From assembly GCA_002295325.1 (NCBI GenBank), contig DBGA01000084.1:48825-67580 (forward strand): DNA of 18,756 nucleotides. Reading direction: 5' to 3'. Shown here one piece after another: positions 14,511-18,756 of the stretch. The DNA comes from Ruminococcaceae bacterium UBA866 (GTDB lineage: Bacteria > Bacillota > Clostridia > Oscillospirales > Ruminococcaceae). Every line of letters begins with the position of its first letter. Positions within the stretch are counted from its first letter, which is position 1. Position numbers and translations under genes: made by a program. The notes beneath the pieces were generated by a model. The model did no database searches, was not told where the DNA came from, and saw only the letters and a program-made list of their open reading frames with translations.

Positions 14511-15095
14511 ATGGGTAACACAGTAAAAAAATTCACCATTTATGACATGGCAGTGGTTGGAGTTATGGCAGCAATATGTTTTGTTGTTACATACTTCATC
14601 AAGATTGAATTCCCAACACCAGCCGGCCCTGTTATGTTAAAGCTAGCCAACGCATTTTGCTTGCTTGCAGGAATGTTGTTTGGTGGAGTTCGTGGCGGTC
14701 TTGCAGCAGGAATTGGCTCTATGCTTTATGATTTGATGGATCCAAAATATATTACTGACGCACCTTTTACACTAATTAGATTCTTTTTAATGGCGTTTAT
14801 ATGCGGTATAATTTGCTTTTCAAAAGTGGGTAAAGGAAATCAAACACTTCGTAATGTTATTGGAGCGACTGCTGGTTCATTATTTTCCGTAGCATTTTAT
14901 TTTATCCAAAGTATCATAAAACAATTATTATTAGGGCAACCTATTAATGTTGCAATTTTCAACATTATGCCAAAAATGGGAACCTCTTTAATTAATGCTG
15001 TGATTGCAGTTGTAATTGCGAGTTTGATTGCACCAATGCTAAAAATTGCTCTAAAAAGAGCAGGATTATACCAAAAGATAAATGTAAAATGCTAA
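14511..15095 (+). CDS. ECF transporter S component, probably for a B6 vitamer
   Basis: A 194-residue integral membrane protein with about six hydrophobic segments. It looks like the substrate-binding S component of an energy-coupling factor vitamin transporter. The features are a basic N-terminus with an early helix containing the AVVGVMAAI stretch (S components use small-residue motifs in helix 1 to dock on EcfT), and a conserved ANAFCLLAGMLFGGVRGGLAAGIGS region with YDLMDP, as in the HmpT/PdxU-like group. Shared ATPase and EcfT genes are not here, as expected for group II systems. Adjacent pyridoxal kinase suggests pyridoxine or pyridoxal uptake; hydroxymethylpyrimidine is the main alternative. 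The start is ATG 14511 after GAGGAG. Confidence 0.82.
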   Translation: MGNTVKKFTIYDMAVVGVMAAICFVVTYFIKIEFPTPAGPVMLKLANAFCLLAGMLFGGVRGGLAAGIGSMLYDLMDPKYITDAPFTLIRFFLMAFICGIICFSKVGKGNQTLRNVIGATAGSLFSVAFYFIQSIIKQLLLGQPINVAIFNIMPKMGTSLINAVIAVVIASLIAPMLKIALKRAGLYQKINVKC

Positions 15096-15131
15096 TTGAG
15101 TAATATTTTTGTGCAAAATGTAAAAAATATG

Positions 15132-15160
15132 TTGACATATTTGTGGATATAGGGTATAAT
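15132..15160 (+). promoter_or_regulatory. Consensus sigma-A promoter for the sigma factor gene
   Basis: TTGACA (15132-15137) and TATAAT (15155-15160), both perfect, with a 17-base spacer. The predicted start is near 15167, 28 bases before the ATG. A full consensus promoter in front of a sigma factor gene is notable. Confidence 0.92.
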
Positions 15161-15194
15161 GATGATAAATTATGGCACTGGTGGAATATAATTT

Positions 15195-15797
15195 ATGAGC
15201 ATTAACCCTATTTTTGCAAGTTATTCCCAAGAAGATGATGCATCTTTGATCAAACTATATCGGGATGGTGACCAAGTGGCTTGTGCTACTTTACTTGCTA
15301 AGTATGCGAGCGTTGTCAACAAACGCATATCAAATTATTCTATCAAAGGTGTCGACAATGACGATTTGAAACAAGAGGCTTTTATGGGATTGCTTAGTGC
15401 AATTCGTAGCTTTGATGAAAGCAAAAAAGCCAGCTTTTTTACATATGCTAACCACTGCATAACCAATCGGCTAAAGAATTTACTTGCGGCTGCATTAACC
15501 AACAAATCAGCTGTGTACAACAAATCTATCTCATTTGATGAAATGGAAGATAATCTTATTGGTGATAATTATGTTCAAAGTCCTGAGTTTATATTCATAC
15601 AAGATGAAGGGTATTCTGCTTTGGTTGACTTAATTGAGCAGCATTTATCGCAATCCGAAAAAGACGTATTGTTTTTATACCTTAGCGGCTGTGATTATTC
15701 TACAGTTGCAAAAAAGCTTAACTTTTCTCAAAAATCTGTAGATAATGCTCTGCAACGTGCAAGAAGAAAGCTTAAAGCAGTTTTAAACAATTTATAA
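15195..15797 (+). CDS. RNA polymerase sigma-70-family factor, SigH-like
   Basis: A 200-residue sigma factor with region 2 at about 20-95 (DDLKQEAFMGLLSAIRSFDE, then FFTYANHCITNRLKNLL, the -10 recognition helix) and region 4 at about 145-197 (LSQSEKDVLFLYLSGCDYS, then an HTH with KSVDNALQRARRKLK). Regions 1 and 3 are absent or minimal. The region 2 wording and the VDNALQR motif are closest to SigH (Spo0H), the early-sporulation sigma of Firmicutes. The context is not the usual SigH one (near secE/nusG), so it may be a paralogue. The start is ATG 15195 after GGTGGA. No anti-sigma factor is adjacent. The structured region and zinc-ribbon gene follow directly. Confidence 0.85.
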   Translation: MSINPIFASYSQEDDASLIKLYRDGDQVACATLLAKYASVVNKRISNYSIKGVDNDDLKQEAFMGLLSAIRSFDESKKASFFTYANHCITNRLKNLLAAALTNKSAVYNKSISFDEMEDNLIGDNYVQSPEFIFIQDEGYSALVDLIEQHLSQSEKDVLFLYLSGCDYSTVAKKLNFSQKSVDNALQRARRKLKAVLNNL

Positions 15798-15807
15798 TTT
15801 GTTCCCA

Positions 15808-15897
15808 AACGGTTGGTGCCGTTAATATATGCCCAGTTAGCTTAATTCCTAGAGCGTTGTTTTTTCAAAGGTGATGGTGAAAATCCGTCAACGGGCA
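15808..15897 (+). ncRNA. Structured RNA of unknown class, tRNA-like/riboswitch-like, before the zinc-ribbon gene
   Basis: A 5-bp hairpin AACGG/CCGTT (15808-15812, 15819-15823) precedes a closed domain made by TGCCC (15830-15834) with GGGCA (15893-15897). Inside are a D-arm-like stem GCTT (15840-15843)/GAGC (15852-15855) with loop AATTCCTA, and a T-arm-like stem GATGG (15873-15877)/CCGTC (15885-15889) with loop TGAAAAT. The 3' strand AACGGGCA can also pair with TGCCGTT at 15817-15823, so two folds compete. D-loop GG and T-loop TTC are replaced, the anticodon arm does not form and there is no CCA, so it is not a working tRNA. The GGTGAAAATCC string recalls cobalamin riboswitches, but the rest does not fit. 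It is probably a leader of the 15931 gene. Confidence 0.45.
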
Positions 15898-15930
15898 AAA
15901 TTTATTAATTCTAAGCGAGGTATTTAAAAC

Positions 15931-16206
15931 ATGTATCAAGACAAAACCCTAATTTGTAAAGACTGTGGCGCTGAATTTGTTTTCACTGCTGGTGAGCAAG
16001 AATTCTACGCTGAAAAAGGCTTCGAGAATGAGCCACAAAGATGTAAAGATTGCCGTAGCACTCGCAAAAACAACATGAGAGCTCAAAAGGAAATGTTTAC
16101 TGCACAATGTGCTTCATGCGGAGCAGAAGCAAAGGTTCCTTTCAGACCTAGAGAAGACAGACCTGTATATTGCAGCGAATGTTTTGCTAAGATGAAAGAC
16201 GAATAA
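15931..16206 (+). CDS. Double zinc-ribbon protein, function unknown
   Basis: A 91-residue protein made of two treble-Cys-pair modules. Module 1 uses C9-x2-C12 and C38-x2-C41 around GAEFVFTAGEQEFYAEKGF, the clostridial/proteobacterial 'probable zinc-ribbon' type. Module 2 uses C60-x2-C63, exactly 17 residues, then C81-x2-C84, with VPFRPREDRPVYCSECF, the known CxxC-x17-CxxC domain. All eight Cys are present, so two zinc ions are likely. The linker is basic (STRKNN), which would suit nucleic-acid or ribosome binding, but no function is established. The start is ATG 15931 with GCGAGG 10-11 bases upstream. A structured leader precedes it and a strong terminator follows. Confidence 0.85.
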   Translation: MYQDKTLICKDCGAEFVFTAGEQEFYAEKGFENEPQRCKDCRSTRKNNMRAQKEMFTAQCASCGAEAKVPFRPREDRPVYCSECFAKMKDE

Positions 16207-16222
16207 GCTTTACAAAATATAC

Positions 16223-16258
16223 AAAGCCTGTTGACTATAATGTCAACAGGCTTTTATA
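16223..16258 (+). terminator. Intrinsic terminator after the zinc-ribbon gene
   Basis: AAAGCCTGTTGAC (16223-16235) pairs perfectly with 16242-16254 around a TATAAT loop, followed by TTAT within a TTTTA run. 13 base pairs, 17 bases after the stop codon. Confidence 0.92.
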
Positions 16259-16260
16259 GT
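16231..16260 (+). promoter_or_regulatory. Possible promoter built into the terminator
   Basis: TTGACT (16231-16236) lies in the terminator's left arm and TATAGT (16255-16260) in its T-tail, with an 18-base spacer. Transcription would start near 16267, ahead of the gene at 16290. The match is moderate and depends on reading the hairpin's own bases, so confidence is low. Confidence 0.35.
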
Positions 16261-16289
16261 ATATGTATGTGTGAAAGGCTAGTGATTGT

Positions 16290-16538
16290 ATGTTATTTTG
16301 GGTTCGCAAAGAAGTTTATATGGGCAATCTCAGTGGTTTTACAAAGTCCAGCAGTATCCTCGCACAGAACAAAATCCAATATGATTTTAGGGTAACAAAC
16401 CGTAACTCAGCCCAACTAAGACTGACTAGAATTACTATCGGTAGAATTGGCGAGTCTATTGAAAATAACCTATATTATCTCTATGTCCACAAAAATGACT
16501 ATGACAACGCAAAGTTTTTACTAAATAATAAGGGGTAA
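16290..16538 (+). CDS. Conserved-looking 82-residue protein, DUF2007-like
   Basis: A small soluble protein with the pattern KEVYMG, then an ILAQNKIQYDFRVTNRN segment, then YYLYVHKNDYDNAKFLLNN. This order (a strand with an N-K-I-x-Y turn, then 'YVHKxDYxxAKxLL') matches a group of short uncharacterised clostridial proteins and resembles DUF2007 'putative signal-transducing' proteins, which adopt a small ACT-like alpha-beta fold. The start ATG 16290 keeps the WVRKEVY segment that seems part of the family; ATG 16320 is an alternative. AAAGG lies about 12 bases upstream. It is 6 bases from the SDR gene, so the two form a transcription unit. No function is assigned. Confidence 0.7.
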   Translation: MLFWVRKEVYMGNLSGFTKSSSILAQNKIQYDFRVTNRNSAQLRLTRITIGRIGESIENNLYYLYVHKNDYDNAKFLLNNKG

Positions 16539-16544
16539 TGTAAA

Positions 16545-17408
16545 ATGAATATTTTAGTTTTAGGCGGAACACGCTATTTCGGTGTGCATTTGGTAAATGA
16601 ATTGTTGTTGCAAGGGCATCAAGTAACGATTGCAACCAGAGGTATTGCAAAAGATAATTTTGGCGACAAGGTTACAAGAATAAAAGTTGACCGCAATGTT
16701 GCTGATGACTTAAAATTGAAGCTTTTAAACCTAAAGTTTGATGTGGTTTATGATAATATTAATTATTGCTCAAATGATACAAAAGCACTTTTAGATGCTG
16801 TGAATACGAATAGATATATTGTTACTTCATCCGGTTCTGTATATAAAGGCTCAGGCACGTTTTATGAAGATGACTTTAACTCGCTTACTTACCCACTAAA
16901 GTGGTGCAACAGAGATGATTATCCCTATGATGAGGTAAAACGTCAAATGGAGTGCGCAACATTTCAACCATATAAAATTCCTTCTGTTGCAGTACGTTTT
17001 CCAATTGTGCTTGGTATTGATGATTATACAAAAAGGCTTTATTTTTACGTTGAAAATATAATGAAGTCAAAGTCAATTAATATAACAGGAGAAGACTTTA
17101 GGATAAGCTTCATTGATTCGAGAGAAGCGGGGAGGTTTCTTGCATTTCTAGCGTCAAGCGATAAAACAGGTACAGTAAATGCAGCAAATGATGGCATAGT
17201 TCATGTTAAAGAAATTGTTTCATACATAGAAAGAAAGACTGGTATAAAAGCAATTATTGATGCAAACGGAGCAGATGCATCATTTAATTATGATGGGGAT
17301 TTTGTCTTGTCGACAAATAAGGCTCAAGAGTGGGATTATGAGTTTGAATCATTAGACAGCTTTTTATACAAGTTAATTGATGAGTATATTGTCGGAACTA
17401 TGGGTTAA
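16545..17408 (+). CDS. NAD-dependent epimerase/dehydratase-family (extended SDR) protein
   Basis: A 287-residue Rossmann-fold protein with the N-terminal nucleotide-binding motif LVLGGTRYFG (4-13) and an ATRG segment after the second strand, typical of extended or atypical SDRs. A candidate catalytic Tyr128-x3-Lys132 follows (YPYDEVKRQ). The GGTRFxG opening resembles atypical SDRs that include plastid RNA-binding CSP41 and related sugar-nucleotide epimerases. The C-terminal half (ISFIDSREAGRFLAFLA, GTVNAANDG, VKEIVSYIERKTG) matches the substrate-binding domain of that group. The substrate is unknown. ATG 16545 has AAGGGG about 10 bases upstream and follows the small gene by 6 bases. Confidence 0.85.
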   Translation: MNILVLGGTRYFGVHLVNELLLQGHQVTIATRGIAKDNFGDKVTRIKVDRNVADDLKLKLLNLKFDVVYDNINYCSNDTKALLDAVNTNRYIVTSSGSVYKGSGTFYEDDFNSLTYPLKWCNRDDYPYDEVKRQMECATFQPYKIPSVAVRFPIVLGIDDYTKRLYFYVENIMKSKSINITGEDFRISFIDSREAGRFLAFLASSDKTGTVNAANDGIVHVKEIVSYIERKTGIKAIIDANGADASFNYDGDFVLSTNKAQEWDYEFESLDSFLYKLIDEYIVGTMG

Positions 17409-17413
17409 TTTCC

Positions 17414-17442
17414 TTGACTTTTCTACGCTAAAGCGATAAAAT
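17414..17442 (+). promoter_or_regulatory. Sigma-A promoter for ilvD
   Basis: TTGACT (17414-17419), a 17-base spacer and TAAAAT (17437-17442), with a start near 17449. The leader is only about 32 bases, too short for a T-box, so any branched-chain amino-acid control must act at the DNA or be elsewhere. Confidence 0.7.
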
Positions 17443-17480
17443 TAAAGACAAGAATACAATTAATTGACAGGAGATTACAC

Positions 17481-18756
17481 ATGAGAAGTGATTTAATAAA
17501 AGCAGGGCCAACAAGGACTCCACACCGTTCGTTGCTCAAATCCCTAGGTATCACTGATGCAGAAATGAAACGACCATTTATTGCGGTTGTAAATTCAAAA
17601 AGTGACTATATTCCTGGGCATATGAACCTTGACAAAATCAGCGAGGCGGTAAAAGCAGGCATCAGAAATGCAGGGGGTGTTCCCTTTGAGTTTAACACAA
17701 TTGGGGTTTGTGACGGGCTTGCCATGAACCATACAGGGATGAAATATTCCCTTTGTTCTCGTGAGCTTATTGCTGATAGCATTGAAATTATGTTAACAGC
17801 GCATCCACTTGACGCTGTTGTATTTATTCCAAACTGCGATAAAATCGTACCAGGTATGTTGATAGCGGCAGCAAGATTAAACCTGCCGTCTATCTTTATC
17901 AGTGGAGGACCTATGCTTTCTGGTAAGGTTCTTGGAAAAGACGTTGCCTATGTGGAAGGGTTTGAGGCAGTTGGTGCACACTCTGCCGGTAAAATAACTG
18001 AAACAGATTTGTATCAATTCGAGGAAAATTCCTGTCCGACTTGTGGTTCTTGTGCAGGTATGTACACAGCGAATTCTATGAACTGTTTGACCGAAGCAAT
18101 CGGGATGACCTTGCAAGGAAGTGGCACAATCCCAGCCGTTTACTCTGCTAGAATGCGTCTAGCAAAAGAAACTGGCGAGAAGATTATGGAGCTTTTGAAC
18201 GACAACATTCGCCCACTTGATATATTGACTAAAAAAGGGTTTGAGAACGCACTTTGCTGCGATATGGCACTTGGCTGTTCGACCAATACTGTGTTGCATC
18301 TTCTTGCAATCGCCCATGCCGCTAATGTCAAAGTAGACCTTGACATGATTGATGCAATCGGGCAAAAAACCCCACAGCTTTGCAAGCTAAACCCTGCAAG
18401 TGATGTATTTATTGAGGACCTAAATGCAATGGGTGGCATACAATCTGTAATGAAAGAGCTTGCAAAAACAGGGAACATAAACCTTGATGCAAACACCGTA
18501 ACTGGCAAACAGGGGCAAAGAATGGCAAATGCAAAAACTGCAGACGGTATGGTTATACATACAGTTGAAGCACCTATCAGAAAAGATGGTGGAATTGCTG
18601 TTTTAAAGGGCAACCTATCACCAGATGGTGCGGTGGTAAAACAGGGGGCTGTTGCTCCTGAAATGATGGATCACAAAGGCAAAGCCCGTGTGTTTGATTG
18701 TGAAGAGGACGCTGTTGAGGCAATTTTAGGTGGTAAAATTGTTGCTGGTGATGTCA
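17481..18756 (+). CDS. ilvD: Dihydroxy-acid dehydratase IlvD, 3' end cut by the window
   Basis: IlvD dehydrates 2,3-dihydroxy-isovalerate and -methylvalerate to the 2-keto acids in valine, isoleucine and leucine synthesis. The first 425 of about 550 residues are present, open to the window edge. Motifs are PHRSLLKSLG, EFNTIGVCDGLAMNHTGM, NCDKIVPGM (Cys119) and SCPTCGSCAGMYTANSMNC (Cys191 in GSCAGM), the last two giving cluster ligands. The N-terminal VVNSKSDYIPGH has no Cys at the third position used by 2Fe-2S enzymes, so the oxygen-sensitive 4Fe-4S type is likely, in keeping with an anaerobe. The start is ATG 17481 with CAGGAGA ahead. It has its own promoter and may head an ilv operon beyond the window. 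Confidence 0.96.
   Translation, partial: MRSDLIKAGPTRTPHRSLLKSLGITDAEMKRPFIAVVNSKSDYIPGHMNLDKISEAVKAGIRNAGGVPFEFNTIGVCDGLAMNHTGMKYSLCSRELIADSIEIMLTAHPLDAVVFIPNCDKIVPGMLIAAARLNLPSIFISGGPMLSGKVLGKDVAYVEGFEAVGAHSAGKITETDLYQFEENSCPTCGSCAGMYTANSMNCLTEAIGMTLQGSGTIPAVYSARMRLAKETGEKIMELLNDNIRPLDILTKKGFENALCCDMALGCSTNTVLHLLAIAHAANVKVDLDMIDAIGQKTPQLCKLNPASDVFIEDLNAMGGIQSVMKELAKTGNINLDANTVTGKQGQRMANAKTADGMVIHTVEAPIRKDGGIAVLKGNLSPDGAVVKQGAVAPEMMDHKGKARVFDCEEDAVEAILGGKIVAGDV

Noticed and set aside
15831..15897. A tRNA gene (GCCCAGTTAGCTTAATTCC... reads like a tRNA 5' half)
   Set aside because: The anticodon stem does not pair, the molecule is about 5 bases too short, D-loop GG and T-loop TTC are missing, two acceptor pairs fail and no CCA follows. 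Kept as an unassigned structured RNA.
15811..15897. A cobalamin riboswitch, suggested by GGTGCC and GGTGAAAATCC
   Set aside because: The GGGAA element, the CCCGCCACTG end and the normal spacing are absent, and the downstream gene has no B12 link.
17409..17480. A T-box or other leader before ilvD
   Set aside because: The transcript leader is about 32 bases after a good promoter, too short for a T-box, and no conserved T-box sequence is present.
18140..18613. A 157-codon open frame on the - strand
   Set aside because: It lies wholly antisense to ilvD, whose motifs are unmistakable, and the translation shows no recognisable domain or ribosome-binding site.

Overview
The window is AT-rich and reads as a chromosomal segment of a spore-forming Clostridia (low-GC Firmicutes), possibly of the Oscillospiraceae/Ruminococcaceae type. 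The support is a PASTA-type PknB kinase next to rsgA and spoVM, a recJ-rsh-dtd-MBL-hemZ block typical of Clostridia, an S-box riboswitch before metK, a SigH-like sigma factor, consensus sigma-A promoters with 17-base spacers, and U-tailed hairpin terminators. Almost everything lies on the + strand; one 60-codon gene is on the - strand. I saw no transposase, integrase, CRISPR array or phage gene.

Layout. 1-2384: the 3' end of a PASTA Ser/Thr kinase gene, a terminator, then rsgA and a strong hairpin. 2385-2880: a stretch of micro-genes where Bacillus has rpe and thiN between rsgA and spoVM. It holds a possible 31-codon ORF, a 51-codon membrane peptide gene and spoVM (27 codons), closed by a terminator. 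2927-10827: a promoter with an operator-like repeat cluster drives recJ, rsh (RelA/SpoT), dtd, an MBL-fold hydrolase, hemZ and a uridine-kinase-like gene; the last three junctions overlap by 11-17 bases. 10870-11380: a zinc-ribbon/coiled-coil protein with its own promoter. 11409-12982: promoter, three leader hairpins, SAM-I riboswitch with terminator, and metK. 13004-13270: a bidirectional terminator shared with the small - strand gene. 13530-15095: pyridoxal kinase plus an ECF S component, probably a vitamin B6 salvage pair. 15132-16254: a SigH-like sigma factor, a structured RNA region of unknown class, and a double zinc-ribbon protein. 16290-17408: an 82-residue conserved-looking protein and an SDR-type epimerase. 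17414-18756: promoter and the 5' two-thirds of ilvD, cut by the window edge.

Most genes are housekeeping. The parts that are not routine are mostly RNA and micro-gene level: a tRNA-like/riboswitch-like fold before the zinc-ribbon gene (15808-15897), the same bulged stem-loop in the recJ and metK leaders, four copies of AAATAGTA around the recJ promoter, unannotated micro-ORFs beside spoVM, and a P-loop with Thr in place of the usual Gly in the kinase at 9895. All calls rest on reading the sequence and recalled family features; no searches were run.
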